The notes under the pieces: generated by a model
Told to the model about the DNA's origin: nothing
Database searches by the model: none
What the model saw: the letters and a program-made list of their open reading frames with translations, nothing else
In this document: one piece after another, positions 9,111-18,396 of the stretch
Layout: each line of letters opens with the position of its first letter
Numbering within the stretch: the stretch's first letter is position 1
NCBI GenBank assembly: GCA_049889095.1
Contig: JBLJFK010000001.1
Source: Ewingella sp049889095
GTDB taxonomy: Bacteria; Pseudomonadota; Gammaproteobacteria; Enterobacterales; Enterobacteriaceae
DNA length: 64,000 nt
Strand: one strand, 5' to 3'
Program-made: the position numbers and the translations under genes

Positions 9111-9115
9111 AAAAT

Positions 9116-10321
9116 TTAACCCAGGCGGGTCAGACGGCCCGTTGAGGACTTACTGGCCCGACGCGCAAGCAGTGCCAGGCATCCTCCGGCCATCATCACC
9201 AGCGCAAGGCTCAGTTTGGGTTGCAATGGCAGAGCCATTGCAACAAAACCGAACAGTGCGCCTCCCGTCATTTGTACCGACCCGACTAAAGCTGACGCAA
9301 CGCCCGCTTCATTGGAAAACGGCTCCAGCGCATAACTTGTGGCCGGGCCCATCAGGAATGCCAGACCAGCACAGGCGCTGGCAACAGGCACCATATACAG
9401 CCACGTGGCGTGTTGCGCTTCGGGGGCAACCAGTGTCAGACCGGCTATTAACCCTGCGCATCCCATAAACATCAACAGGCTTCCGCTCGCCAGACAAAGG
9501 GGTCTCCCCACTTTTTGGATAATACGATTAGCAACAAAGCTCACTGCCATGATCCAGAAACCGTTGGCACCAAATACCAATGAGAACTCAAACGGAGTCA
9601 GCCCGGCCTGACTCATCAGCACCGTCGGTGCCAAAGAGACATAGGTGAGTGCCATGCCCATTGCACCTGCATTGACGGCCGCAAAAGTAATGAAGCGTTT
9701 ATTAAGCAAAATCCTCGCGTATTGTTTAAACGGTAGAACGCCACCCGATTGTGTATCGACGGGACGGGTTTCCGGCAACTTGATCAAAATCAGGATCAGC
9801 ACTGCGATGGTGTAGCCCGACAGCGCCCAAAAAGGTGCGCGCCAGCCATAATATTGGGCGATCAACCCGCCAATCAACGGGGCTAAGGCCGGGATAATAT
9901 TCAATGTGCCGTTAAGAAAACCGTAAGCCCGCGCTGCATCGTTGCCGCTCATGCGGTCGCGCACGCCGCTGAAAATAACCACTGATGTGCAGCAAACGGC
10001 CAAGCCCTGAATGACGCGTGAAAGCATAAACATGAATGATGATACCGACGTGGCGGCAACGGCAGCGCCGACCAGGTAGACCAATACGCCGATTATGGCT
10101 ATCGGGCGGCGACCAAAGCGGTCGACCAGTGGCCCTGCAATGAGTTGACCTAATCCCATGACCAGAATGAACAATGAAATAGAGGATTGAATCACCTCCT
10201 CGGAACTGTTTAACCCTTGGGCGATAGCCGGAATAGCTGGCAGATAGAGATCGATCCCTAAAGGTCCCAGCAGGACAAGGCTTAATAGCAGAAAAAGGAA
10301 CTTTTGCATAGAAAACATCAC
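9116..10321 (-). CDS. Bcr/CflA-type MFS multidrug exporter
   Basis: The protein has 401 residues and twelve predicted membrane segments. It begins with a hydrophobic stretch and the DLYLPAIPAIA motif near residue 24, characteristic of the Bcr/CflA drug:H+ antiporter subfamily (DHA1). The loop motif PLVDRFGRRPIAI between helices 2 and 3 is the MFS signature. The substrate is unknown; known relatives export bicyclomycin, chloramphenicol or sulfonamides. Three close in-frame ATGs (10321, 10318, 10309) leave the exact start open. It is convergent with dadA and has no regulator beside it. Confidence 0.85.
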   Translation of the reverse strand: MMFSMQKFLFLLLSLVLLGPLGIDLYLPAIPAIAQGLNSSEEVIQSSISLFILVMGLGQLIAGPLVDRFGRRPIAIIGVLVYLVGAAVAATSVSSFMFMLSRVIQGLAVCCTSVVIFSGVRDRMSGNDAARAYGFLNGTLNIIPALAPLIGGLIAQYYGWRAPFWALSGYTIAVLILILIKLPETRPVDTQSGGVLPFKQYARILLNKRFITFAAVNAGAMGMALTYVSLAPTVLMSQAGLTPFEFSLVFGANGFWIMAVSFVANRIIQKVGRPLCLASGSLLMFMGCAGLIAGLTLVAPEAQHATWLYMVPVASACAGLAFLMGPATSYALEPFSNEAGVASALVGSVQMTGGALFGFVAMALPLQPKLSLALVMMAGGCLALLARRASKSSTGRLTRLG

Positions 10322-10415
10322 AGTCCATGTTTGAAAGGAAGAATAAGGGTAATGATTTCATCCGAGGATGGAAAGAGGCGGTTAAATATTGGCGGTAAAA
10401 TAATTAATAAGATCA

Positions 10416-10437
10416 GGGCACTACTGCCGTGGTGCCC
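10416..10437 (-). terminator. Hairpin after nadE
   Basis: A 9-bp stem including one G-U pair (10416-10424 with 10429-10437) with a 4-base loop lies 26 bases past the nadE stop. No clear T-run follows, so it may be a transcript-stabilising hairpin rather than a terminator. Confidence 0.4.
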
Positions 10438-10463
10438 GTGACTCTTTGGTGTTCAGTCGAAGG

Positions 10464-11294
10464 TTATTTTTTCTTCCAGAAATCGTCAAATACCGTGACC
10501 GGCGGCTGACGTTTATGTTCAGTACGCTGGTACCATCCATCAATAATAGCCGCGGATTTGTCGTCAATTTTTTTGCCTTCGAGATAATCATCAATCAACT
10601 CGTAGGTAACGCCAAGTGCCACTTCATCTGGCAGAGAAGGTCGGTCTTCTTCCAGGTCAGCTGTCGGTACCTTGGTGTATAAATGTGCAGGGCAGCCGAG
10701 ATAATGGAGAAGTGCTTTCCCCTGCCGTTTGTTCAGGCGAAAAAGCGGATTGATGTCGGTGCCACCGTCGCCATATTTGGTGAAGAAACCTGTCACAGCC
10801 TCTGCCGCGTGATCGGTGCCGACCACCACGCCTTTCTTCATCCCCGCGATGCTGTACTGCGCTTTCATGCGTTCGCGTGCTTTTTCATTGCCTTTTATAA
10901 AGTCGCTTAACTCTATGCCTATCGCTCGCAGAGTGGCCTCACTGGCCAGCACTGCTTCTTTGATATTCACAGTAAGAACTTGATCGGGTTTGATAAAGTC
11001 AATGGCATCTACACAGTCGGACTCGTCAGCCTGCACGCCGTAGGGTAAACGTACTCCAATGAACTGGTAACTATCATCGGCGGTTTGTGCCCGTAACTCA
11101 CTAATTGCCGTTTGGCAAAGTTTACCGGTGAGAGTAGAATCCTGCCCGCCGCTGATGCCCAGTACCAGTGATTTGATAAAGGGATGCGCCAGCAGATAAT
11201 TTTTTAGGAAATCTACGCTAACGCGAACTTCCTGTGCCGCATCGATATTCGGTTTAACGTGCAGAGCCTGAATAATCTCTTGTTGTAAAGCCAT
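10464..11294 (-). CDS. nadE: NH3-dependent NAD+ synthetase NadE
   Basis: NadE performs the last step of NAD synthesis, amidating deamido-NAD with ammonia and ATP. The 276-residue protein agrees with E. coli NadE (275). The ATP pyrophosphatase P-loop SGGQDSTL is at about 50-57, and VVVGTDHAAEA and GDGGTDINPL follow. I chose the ATG at 11294 because AGGAGG lies 7 bases before it; a GTG two codons upstream is also in frame. It is an ammonia-only type without a glutaminase domain. The gene stands alone between the exporter gene and a 0.5-kb gap. Confidence 0.96.
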   Translation of the reverse strand: MALQQEIIQALHVKPNIDAAQEVRVSVDFLKNYLLAHPFIKSLVLGISGGQDSTLTGKLCQTAISELRAQTADDSYQFIGVRLPYGVQADESDCVDAIDFIKPDQVLTVNIKEAVLASEATLRAIGIELSDFIKGNEKARERMKAQYSIAGMKKGVVVGTDHAAEAVTGFFTKYGDGGTDINPLFRLNKRQGKALLHYLGCPAHLYTKVPTADLEEDRPSLPDEVALGVTYELIDDYLEGKKIDDKSAAIIDGWYQRTEHKRQPPVTVFDDFWKKK

Positions 11295-11783
11295 GACCAC
11301 TCCTCCTGAATGCAGCCGGCGAGGAACTCGCGGTGCAATAAGATGTTGTAAACTGCTCTAAAGCTAACTCGCTCTGCTCAAAAGGACAAGATACCGTTTA
11401 GGGGTTAGACAGGAATCCGTTCTTTCAAGTGTAGATATTGAGCACGCGACCTTTTAGGCGAGTGAATAAATCATTATTCAGGGCTGAATTTAAAGAAAGG
11501 GCTAACAAAGTGTAATGATTTTGGTTGTTTCTATTGCAGAAGATCGCTGTCACTCGGAACTGTCTAAAAAATCCCGTAAAAAAAGGATATCAGCCCCAAG
11601 GTGCTGTATATTCGTTCGAGTTTTGTATGTTTGAATGTGGGTCCGTGCGTCATCGAAGGGAGTTGCCAGGCTTGGTTAAGGGAACTTAATAAATGGCAGA
11701 GTTATTTCGATGAGTACTGTTAATTTTAGTTAAGTTCTAGCGCTATGGCGTGTTATTAGCCTTAAGTTTATTGGGGAAGCAAA
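11295..11783. other. Gene-free region between nadE and the ydiY-like gene
   Basis: This stretch holds the divergent promoters of nadE and the ydiY-like gene. I find no frame with a ribosome-binding site longer than a few codons, and no repeat or clear operator. Confidence 0.5.
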
Positions 11784-12548
11784 ATGTTTTTTCAGGTTGT
11801 ACGTCGTTTACCTGCCTACGCCGTAGTATGCGGTGCAGCGTTGTTCAGTATCACAAGCCTTGCAGATACCACCATTTTTACCTCGATGGACGATCCGTCC
11901 ACGGCTAAAAAACCTTTCGAAGGCAATATTCAGGCTGGTTACTCGGCGCAGACCGGTAACACCACTAACTCATTGCTGAGTGCTGATACCACCATGACGT
12001 GGTTTAACACCAGCACAGCCAACAGTATCTGGGGTTCTGCACGTAACGCCTCATCGTCAGGTGTGCGTTCTTCTGAGAAATATCAGGCCGGTGCTCGTAG
12101 TCGTTATAACCTTGACGACAGCAACTACGTGTTTGGTCAGGGCAGCTGGCTCAGTGACCGTTACAACGGCTATCGCGCACGTGATGTTGGGACAGTGGGT
12201 TACGGTCGTCAGATTTGGAACGGGCCGGTTCATACTTTGAATCTGGAAGCGGGTCCTGGTGTTCGTCACGATGAGTATCAGCAGGGTGGGAATTCCACGC
12301 GTGCTCTGGTTTATGGTTCTGGCGTATACGGTTATAAAATCAGTGATACAGCCCAGTTCACCCAGGCATTCTCCGTGCTGGCGAACGATGAAACCACTTA
12401 CAACTCAGAGACTGCATTGAAAGTGGCCATTAATAGCCATTTCTCACTGAAAGTCGCTTATGACGTGACGTATAACACTAAACCACCGGCAAGTGCTCCG
12501 GATAAGACGGATACCGTGACCTCGATAAATCTGGTCTACGGCATGTAA
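11784..12548 (+). CDS. ydiY: DUF481 outer-membrane protein, YdiY-like
   Basis: The 254-residue protein has an N-terminal signal peptide (cleavage likely after TSLA near residue 28) and a DUF481 beta-barrel-like body rich in alternating aromatic and polar residues. The segment FEGNIQAGYSAQTGNTTNSL at about 44-63 is the family's first strand pair. The final residues (TSINLVYGM) resemble an outer-membrane strand. The length fits E. coli YdiY (about 252). Function is unknown; related proteins are salt-stress-induced outer-membrane proteins. GGGGAAG precedes the ATG. Confidence 0.85.
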   Translation: MFFQVVRRLPAYAVVCGAALFSITSLADTTIFTSMDDPSTAKKPFEGNIQAGYSAQTGNTTNSLLSADTTMTWFNTSTANSIWGSARNASSSGVRSSEKYQAGARSRYNLDDSNYVFGQGSWLSDRYNGYRARDVGTVGYGRQIWNGPVHTLNLEAGPGVRHDEYQQGGNSTRALVYGSGVYGYKISDTAQFTQAFSVLANDETTYNSETALKVAINSHFSLKVAYDVTYNTKPPASAPDKTDTVTSINLVYGM

Positions 12549-12588
12549 TTTCGATGCCTGGGCGGTACCGTAAATATTAAGTAATAAT

Positions 12589-12618
12589 AAAGCCAGTATA
12601 TTGTTCTGCTGGCTTTTT
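12589..12618 (+). terminator. Terminator of the ydiY-like gene
   Basis: AAAGCCAG pairs with CTGGCTTT (12589-12596 with 12609-12616), followed by further T residues: a standard intrinsic terminator 40 bases after the stop. Confidence 0.8.
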
Positions 12619-12655
12619 AATTGGGATATAAGAAGGTAGATGACAATATTGACGT

Positions 12656-12901
12656 TTATAAAAGACGTTCACTAATCCAAAACTTTTCCACGCGGATAAT
12701 ATTAGAGAGATCAAAATCTGCCATATCCTCCTTAAAATCATTGCTCTGAATATATTTTCTGTCTAAAGCTTTAGTGTCACTTTTTGCCGGATAACTGACT
12801 ATGGCCATCACCTTATCCGCATTATCATCAGCTCCCCAACAGACGTCATTTACCTCAATGCCAAACTTTGGAAGACTTGATTGACACGATTTGATTGTGT
12901 G
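12656..12901 (-). pseudogene. 5'-truncated relic of a small protein gene
   Basis: A minus-strand frame open from beyond 12901 down to the TAA at 12656-12658 encodes protein-like sequence, including FGIEVNDVCWGADDNADKV, IVSYPAKSDTKALDRKYIQS and a C-terminal IIRVEKFWISERLL. No in-frame ATG, GTG or TTG precedes the conserved-looking part; the first is the GTG-ATG at KVM, inside it. The 69 residues from 12865 look like the C-terminal half of a small alpha/beta protein. It is AT-rich compared with neighbours and abuts the yeaH stop. I infer that the 5' end was lost by deletion. The family is not identified. Confidence 0.5.
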
Positions 12902-12910
12902 GGAAGGGGA

Positions 12911-12938
12911 ACAGCCGGAAAAAAATTTAACCGGCTGT
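12911..12938. terminator. Hairpin between yeaH and the relic
   Basis: ACAGCCGG and CCGGCTGT (12911-12918 with 12931-12938) form an 8-bp stem. A T-run follows on the plus-strand side. On the minus strand, where it would serve yeaH, the sequence after the stem is C-rich. Confidence 0.45.
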
Positions 12939-12952
12939 TTTAAAAATTATGG

Positions 12953-14227
12953 TTAGTTATTCTGAACCTGCTTGTGGAATAACTCGCGGAATACTGGATA
13001 AATATCCTCTTGTTCGCGGATATGTTGCATAGCGAAATTACCGAACTTTTCTTTTAGGACTTCATACTCGCGCCATAACGTCTGGTGAGCGCGACGTGTT
13101 ATCTCGATATAGCTGTAATAACGCACCATCGGGAGCAGTTTTTGTGCCAAAACCTGATGACACAACGGTGAGTCATCAGCCCAGTTATCACCATCAGACG
13201 CCTGCGCTGCATAGATGTTCCAAATCGCCGGGTCATAGCGTTCCAGAATAACTTCATGCATCAATTTGAGCGCACTGGATACAATGGTGCCGCCAGTTTC
13301 CTGCGAGTAGAAGAATTCCTGTTCATCGACTTCTTTCGCCTGCGTATGGTGCCGGATGTAGACCACGTCCACGTTTTTATAGGTTCTGCTCAGGAACAGA
13401 TAAAGCAGAATATAGAACCGTTTGGCCATATCTTTGGTTGCCTGATCCATGGAGCCAGAGACATCCATCAGACAGAACATCACTGCCTGGCTGGAAGGTT
13501 CCGGGCGACGTTCATAGTTTCTGTAGCGTAAATCAAAGGTGTCGATAAACGGCGTTTTGGCGATTTTCTGCCGCAACTCTGCAATCTCCTTGCGCAGCCG
13601 TTCCTCCTCTAATAGTTGCGCCGGTTCGCTGTTTTCCACTTCGGTCAACGTGGATTCCAGTGCGCGCAACTCCCGTTTTTTTCCTGCCGTCATCGCGGTG
13701 CGTCGGGCAAGTGAATTTTGTAGTGATCGCACCACACTGATATTGGCAGGTACGCCATTGGAGGTATAACCGGAGCGGTGGGTTTTATATTCGGTTATCT
13801 GTCGGTGTTGGTTTTTCTGTAAATTGGGCAGCGCCAGATCCTCGAACAGAAGATCAAGGTACTCATCTTTAGAGATCTGGAAGGAGAACTCATCCTGACC
13901 TTCACCATCTTGACTGGCGTCACCTTTGCCACTCCCGCCACCAGCACCTCCCGGCGGGCGCTCGATGCGGTCATTCTGGACGAAGTGATCATTACCGGGG
14001 TGAACGCGGTGACGTAAGCCACCGCGCCCCTGATGAAACATAGGTTCGTTGATATCTTCAATGGGGATCGAAACGGACTCCCCACTGTCGATGTCGGTAA
14101 CCGAACGCTTGTTGATGGCTTCGGCAATCGACTGTTTGATTTGCGATTTATAGCGGCGCAAAAAGCGCTGGCGGTTAACCGCGCTTTTATTCTTGCCATT
14201 CAGTCGGCGGTCAATAAAGTACGTCAT
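12953..14227 (-). CDS. yeaH: UPF0229 protein YeaH (VWA-like partner of YeaG)
   Basis: YeaH is a DUF444 protein always found with the YeaG kinase. The 424 residues begin MTYFIDRRLNGKNKS; this ATG at 14227 has GGGGGA at a 3-base spacing, while the frame extends 8 codons upstream without family sequence. A Gly-rich linker lies around 85-105. The C-terminal half has a von Willebrand A-type MIDAS motif DVSGSM (about 263-268), suggesting metal-dependent protein binding. It is downstream of yeaG in the same direction with 34 bases between them, so the two are probably cotranscribed. The exact role in nitrogen-starvation or stationary-phase response is unknown. Confidence 0.95.
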   Translation of the reverse strand: MTYFIDRRLNGKNKSAVNRQRFLRRYKSQIKQSIAEAINKRSVTDIDSGESVSIPIEDINEPMFHQGRGGLRHRVHPGNDHFVQNDRIERPPGGAGGGSGKGDASQDGEGQDEFSFQISKDEYLDLLFEDLALPNLQKNQHRQITEYKTHRSGYTSNGVPANISVVRSLQNSLARRTAMTAGKKRELRALESTLTEVENSEPAQLLEEERLRKEIAELRQKIAKTPFIDTFDLRYRNYERRPEPSSQAVMFCLMDVSGSMDQATKDMAKRFYILLYLFLSRTYKNVDVVYIRHHTQAKEVDEQEFFYSQETGGTIVSSALKLMHEVILERYDPAIWNIYAAQASDGDNWADDSPLCHQVLAQKLLPMVRYYSYIEITRRAHQTLWREYEVLKEKFGNFAMQHIREQEDIYPVFRELFHKQVQNN

Positions 14228-14261
14228 ATTTCCCCCAAACGACGTTGCCATCGATCCTCGG

Positions 14262-16196
14262 TTATGAGGATTTTCTCACGCGTAGATACCATTCGCACAA
14301 CAGACGAACCTGTTTGCGTGTATATCCTTTTTCCATCATTCGGTCGACAAAGTCATCGTGTTTCTTCTGTTCATCGGTTGATGTTTTAGCGTTAAACGAG
14401 ATAACTGGCAGTAATTCTTCGGTATTTGAGAACATTTTTTTCTCAATCACCGTGCGCAATTTCTCGTAACTGGTCCAGTTCGGATTACGCCCGCTATTTT
14501 GTGCTCTTGCGCGCAACACGAAATTGACTATTTCGTTCCGGAAGTCCTTCGGATTGCTGATCCCGGCTGGTTTTTCAATTTTCTCCAGCTCAGCATTTAA
14601 CGCCTCTCGATCAAACAGCTGGCCGGTATCCGGATCGCGATATTCCTGATCCTGGATCCAGAAATCGGCGTAAGTGACATAACGGTCGAAAATGTTCTGG
14701 CCATATTCTGAGTAGGACTCCAGATAGGCGGTCTGAATCTCTTTGCCGATGAATTCAGCATATTTCGGGATCAGATACCCCTTCAGGTGCTCAAGATATT
14801 TTTCTGCGATATCCTGCGGAAACTGCTCGCGCTCAATCTGCTGTTCCAGTACATAAAATAGGTGAACCGGGTTAGCCGCGACTTCTGCGTGATCGAAGTT
14901 GAAGACGCGCGACAGTATTTTGAAAGCAAAACGCGTCGAGAGGCCGTTCATGCCTTCATCCACACCCGCATAATCACGATACTCCTGATAAGACTTGGCT
15001 TTAGGGTCTGTGTCTTTGAGGCTTTCACCGTCATACACCCGCATTTTGGAATAGCTGCTGGAGTTTTCCGGTACTTTGAGTCGGGACAAAATAGAAAAGC
15101 GGGCCAGCGTTTCCAGCGTGCCAGGGGCACAAGGTGCATGCACCAGTTCACTGTTGCTGAGCAGCTTGTCATAGATTTTCATCTCTTCCGACACGCGCAA
15201 GCAGTAAGGCACTTTGACGATATAAACGCGGTCAAGGAAGGCTTCGTTATTCTTGTTATTACGGAAGGTCACCCATTCTGATTCGTTGGAGTGGGCAAGA
15301 ATGATGCCGTTGAACGGCAGGGCTGAAATCCCCTCAGTTCCGTTGTAGTTACCTTCCTGCGTCGCGGTCAGCAGCGGATGGAGCACTTTGATCGGCGCTT
15401 TGAACATCTCGACGAACTCCATCACCCCTTGGTTAGCCCTACATAGGGCGCCAGAATAACCGTAAGCATCGGGATCGTTTTGCGCATGGTTCTCCAGTTT
15501 TCGGATATCCACTTTCCCAACCAGCGCGGAGATGTCCTGATTGTTCTCATCGCCGGGTTCAGTTTTGGCGATAGCGATCTGTTCCAGGATGGAAGGCCAA
15601 ACTTTAATGACTTTAAATTTGGTGATATCTCCGCCAAATTCGTGCAGACGTTTGGCAGCCCATGGGGACATAATTGTGCCCAGATAGCGGGTAGGGATGT
15701 TGTACTCTTTTTCAAGAATAGTGGCATCTTCCTGTGGGTTGAACAGGCACAGCGGATGATCGTTGACCGGACTGCGGTCACCGTTAGCGCTTAACACATA
15801 AATCGGCACTCGCTGCATCAGGGCTTTCAGACGTTCAGCCAGAGAGGATTTACCACCACCCACCGGGCCCAGTAAATAAAGGATCTGTTTCTTTTCTTCC
15901 AACCCTTGCGCGGCGTGTTTTAGATAGGAAACTATCTGTTCGATAGCATCTTCCATTCCATAAAATTCTTCAAATGCAGGATAACGGGCCACCACCCGGT
16001 TAGAGAATAAACGCGACAAGCGTGGTTCAAGCGCGGTGTCTACCATGACTGGTTCACCGATTGCCATCAGCAGACGTTCTGCGGCGTTGACATAGGCGCT
16101 GCGATCCTGCTTAGCAATCGTAAGGAATTCCTGAAGTGTGAACTCTTCGTCCTTGGCAGCCTCATAGCGCTGGCGATAATGGTCAAATATGTTCAT
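14262..16196 (-). CDS. yeaG: PrkA-type serine kinase YeaG
   Basis: The 644-residue length equals E. coli YeaG. The N-terminal AAA-type domain carries the Walker A motif LGPVGGGKSS (about 105-114), and the C-terminal PrkA kinase domain follows. YeaG is an autophosphorylating kinase linked to sustained nitrogen starvation and RpoS-dependent survival. I chose ATG 16196 (MNIFDHYRQRYEAAKDEEFT), with AAGGA 10 bases upstream. A GTG/ATG extension to 16223 lacks family sequence. Together with yeaH it forms an operon; the third usual partner, spoVR/ycgB, is nearby but separate. Confidence 0.96.
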   Translation of the reverse strand: MNIFDHYRQRYEAAKDEEFTLQEFLTIAKQDRSAYVNAAERLLMAIGEPVMVDTALEPRLSRLFSNRVVARYPAFEEFYGMEDAIEQIVSYLKHAAQGLEEKKQILYLLGPVGGGKSSLAERLKALMQRVPIYVLSANGDRSPVNDHPLCLFNPQEDATILEKEYNIPTRYLGTIMSPWAAKRLHEFGGDITKFKVIKVWPSILEQIAIAKTEPGDENNQDISALVGKVDIRKLENHAQNDPDAYGYSGALCRANQGVMEFVEMFKAPIKVLHPLLTATQEGNYNGTEGISALPFNGIILAHSNESEWVTFRNNKNNEAFLDRVYIVKVPYCLRVSEEMKIYDKLLSNSELVHAPCAPGTLETLARFSILSRLKVPENSSSYSKMRVYDGESLKDTDPKAKSYQEYRDYAGVDEGMNGLSTRFAFKILSRVFNFDHAEVAANPVHLFYVLEQQIEREQFPQDIAEKYLEHLKGYLIPKYAEFIGKEIQTAYLESYSEYGQNIFDRYVTYADFWIQDQEYRDPDTGQLFDREALNAELEKIEKPAGISNPKDFRNEIVNFVLRARAQNSGRNPNWTSYEKLRTVIEKKMFSNTEELLPVISFNAKTSTDEQKKHDDFVDRMMEKGYTRKQVRLLCEWYLRVRKSS

Positions 16197-16679
16197 ACGA
16201 TGCCCGTCCTTCGTTAATAGCACAGGTAAATGAGAGCGTTAGGAATCTATCTGCTCCCGGAGGAAAGCTCCCCACCTCAGTACAGCAACCCTCATGCCAA
16301 CTTGCAGAAACCCATTCTTGGTACTGATAGACCTGAAAGTGGCCGGTCAGGTACCCGCGGGTCGGGAAGCGCCTTAGATGGAGTCTTTCATCTATTAATA
16401 AGCGTAGTTTGGCATTAGAAAAATTTCCTCTACCGTCCTCCCATTTTTTAAGATATATCAATGACTCACTTAAGGGACTTCTACTTTAAAGCCTTGCAGG
16501 GCGTGGGGTGAGAGGGTGATGAAACTCTTTTAGTCATTTTTATTTCATACTTTGCATATAGATTAAGCGATCGTCTTGGTTTTCATGAGCAAGTAAAAGT
16601 ATCACTGAAATTGCTAAGCGGAGGGATAACTCTTCGCATACACTGATGGCGGTATTTTACAATAAGGGATTTATTCACA
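16197..16679. other. Divergent promoter region of yeaG and mipA
   Basis: This gene-free stretch of about 480 bases must hold the promoters of both divergent genes. I see an AT-rich segment (16530-16570) before mipA and several short inverted repeats near 16230-16330, but no operator I can name. Confidence 0.5.
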
Positions 16680-17429
16680 ATGAAAGGTACGCATTTCAGA
16701 GCACTGTCTATCGCAGCGACTGCCATTATGTTCAGCCACGCGGCCGTGGCTGACACATGGTCACTGGGCGCATCTGTTTTAGTCAGCCCGAACCCGTATC
16801 GCGGTTATGATACTAAAGTTTACCCGATTCCTATCATCAGTTACGAAAGCGATGATTTTTACTTCCATACGCTGACTGCCGGTTACTACCTGTGGAAAGA
16901 TGACAAAAATAAATTCAGCCTGACCGCCACTTATCTGCCATTTGGTTTTAATCCGAGCGATTCCGACGACAGTCAAATGAAGCGCCTGGACAAACGTCGT
17001 GGCACTTTGATGGGGGGACTGGCTTATTCCCATAATGAGGATTGGGGGACACTGCGTACCACCTTCAATGGCGATGTGCTGGATAACAGCGATGGTTTAG
17101 TGGCTGATGTCGCATATCTGTATGCATTCCATGCGGACAACTGGGCGCTGGTTCCCGGTGTCGGTGTGGCATGGAACAGCAGTAATCAGAACCAATATTA
17201 TTACGGTATTAACAGTAATGAATCACGCCGTAGTGGCTTGAGTTCCTACTCGCCTGGCGACAGTTTCAGTCCTTATGTAGAGCTTTCTGCCAAATACAAT
17301 TTCACCAAAGAGTGGCAAGGTTTCTTTACTGGCCGTTATATTCGTTTAGCTAGCGAAGTAACAGACAGCCCAATGGTTGAGAAAAACTATATCGGCGTAC
17401 TATGGACCGGCGTGACGTACAGTTTCTAA
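16680..17429 (+). CDS. mipA: MltA-interacting protein, MipA/OmpV family
   Basis: The 249-residue outer-membrane protein has a 24-residue signal peptide ending AVA-DTWSLG and a beta-barrel ending in the typical C-terminal aromatic YSF. E. coli MipA (248 residues) is a scaffold between the lytic transglycosylase MltA and the transpeptidase PBP1B; members of the OmpV group act as adhesins or porins. The motif NPYRGYDTKVYPIPIISYE at about 37-55 is diagnostic of the family. AAGGGA lies 10 bases before the ATG. It is divergent from yeaG, as in E. coli. Confidence 0.92.
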   Translation: MKGTHFRALSIAATAIMFSHAAVADTWSLGASVLVSPNPYRGYDTKVYPIPIISYESDDFYFHTLTAGYYLWKDDKNKFSLTATYLPFGFNPSDSDDSQMKRLDKRRGTLMGGLAYSHNEDWGTLRTTFNGDVLDNSDGLVADVAYLYAFHADNWALVPGVGVAWNSSNQNQYYYGINSNESRRSGLSSYSPGDSFSPYVELSAKYNFTKEWQGFFTGRYIRLASEVTDSPMVEKNYIGVLWTGVTYSF

Positions 17430-17467
17430 GGCGTCAATGCGTTAAATTGGTGCGCTGAAGGTGACTT

Positions 17468-17488
17468 AATGGGGCTTTATGCCCCATT
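17468..17488 (+). terminator. Hairpin after mipA
   Basis: AATGGGGC, TTTAT, GCCCCATT: an 8-bp stem 38 bases past the mipA stop, with only a short T-run. It may also serve the convergent yeaD. Confidence 0.55.
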
Positions 17489-17529
17489 TGCACATTTGTG
17501 GTGCGTGGAATAACAGTATGGAAAGGCAA

Positions 17530-18396
17530 CTATCGCTGGCTGATGGTCATTGCCAGTTTCGCTGGTGTAGCTGAGGTGCTTTTTTGTGGTGCGCTCACGC
17601 TAGCTGTTTCAACACAAACCATGGTTTTGTAGCTGTTATCAGCCATATCTTTCATGCTTGCGGACAGTTCGGCACCTGGATTCCAGGCCACCACATCACT
17701 GTTGAAATGATGTTCTATCACCAAGGTTCGTTCCAGTGAAGAGTCGATAATCAGACTGGTGGCCTCCGGCGTAGTAAAGATGCGGTCAGTCTGGCCATTG
17801 AAAGTCAATGCACCTTGTTGCTGGGCTGTTTTGCCACCATCCACTTTATCTATGTAGTTTCTACCCAACCCTGACACTTTTACTTTATCGATATCGCCAA
17901 TATTGAAATAAGCGTGCAGCGCACTGGTCGTTTCAAAATCACCGTCTGATTCCAGCTCAATATGGCACTCGGCGCCAAGCTCAAAGCGGGCGGTGAGGGT
18001 GAAATCATGCGGCCATAGCTTGAGGGTCTCCGCGCTCTGTTTCAAGGTCAGAATCAGTTCTACGCCTTGCTCATTTTCCTGATGAGAGGTCAACTCCCAC
18101 GCAAGAATGCGTGCAAAACCATGGGAAGGTTGGCCAGCCGGGCCAAACCATGGCCAGCAAATCGGTACGCCACCGCGAATAGCCACGCCATTTTTAAACG
18201 CAGATTCGCTGCTCATCCACAATACTGGCTGTTCACCCTGTGGCTGATAGGCCAGTAGATGTGCACCTTGCAGGGTAATGGCTGCGCGTACTTTAGGATG
18301 GTCGATCACCAGAACGGGTAATTCATCAATCTGACGCTGGCTGATCACCGGCGTAATGGTTTTCAAAACGGGAAGGGTAAATAGTTGTGCTGTCAT
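17530..18396 (-). CDS. yeaD: D-hexose-6-phosphate mutarotase YeaD
   Basis: This aldose-1-epimerase-fold protein of 288 residues interconverts the anomers of glucose 6-phosphate and related sugars. Conserved segments include IRGGVPICWPWFGP (about 73-86), the catalytic histidine in SHGFAR (about 90) and the C-terminal VCVETA with the catalytic glutamate. It lies downstream of gapA in the same direction but beyond gapA's terminator, so it is probably transcribed separately. Its position beside gapA is conserved in enterobacteria and fits a glycolytic role. Confidence 0.92.
   Translation of the reverse strand: MTAQLFTLPVLKTITPVISQRQIDELPVLVIDHPKVRAAITLQGAHLLAYQPQGEQPVLWMSSESAFKNGVAIRGGVPICWPWFGPAGQPSHGFARILAWELTSHQENEQGVELILTLKQSAETLKLWPHDFTLTARFELGAECHIELESDGDFETTSALHAYFNIGDIDKVKVSGLGRNYIDKVDGGKTAQQQGALTFNGQTDRIFTTPEATSLIIDSSLERTLVIEHHFNSDVVAWNPGAELSASMKDMADNSYKTMVCVETASVSAPQKSTSATPAKLAMTISQR

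Noticed and set aside
9912..10361. Minus-strand frame of 149 codons overlapping the Bcr/CflA-type exporter gene
   Set aside because: It runs in another frame of the exporter gene and has no protein-family character.
14862..15281. Long plus-strand frames opposite yeaG and other conserved genes
   Set aside because: They overlap clearly conserved genes on the other strand, lack ribosome-binding sites and show no family features.
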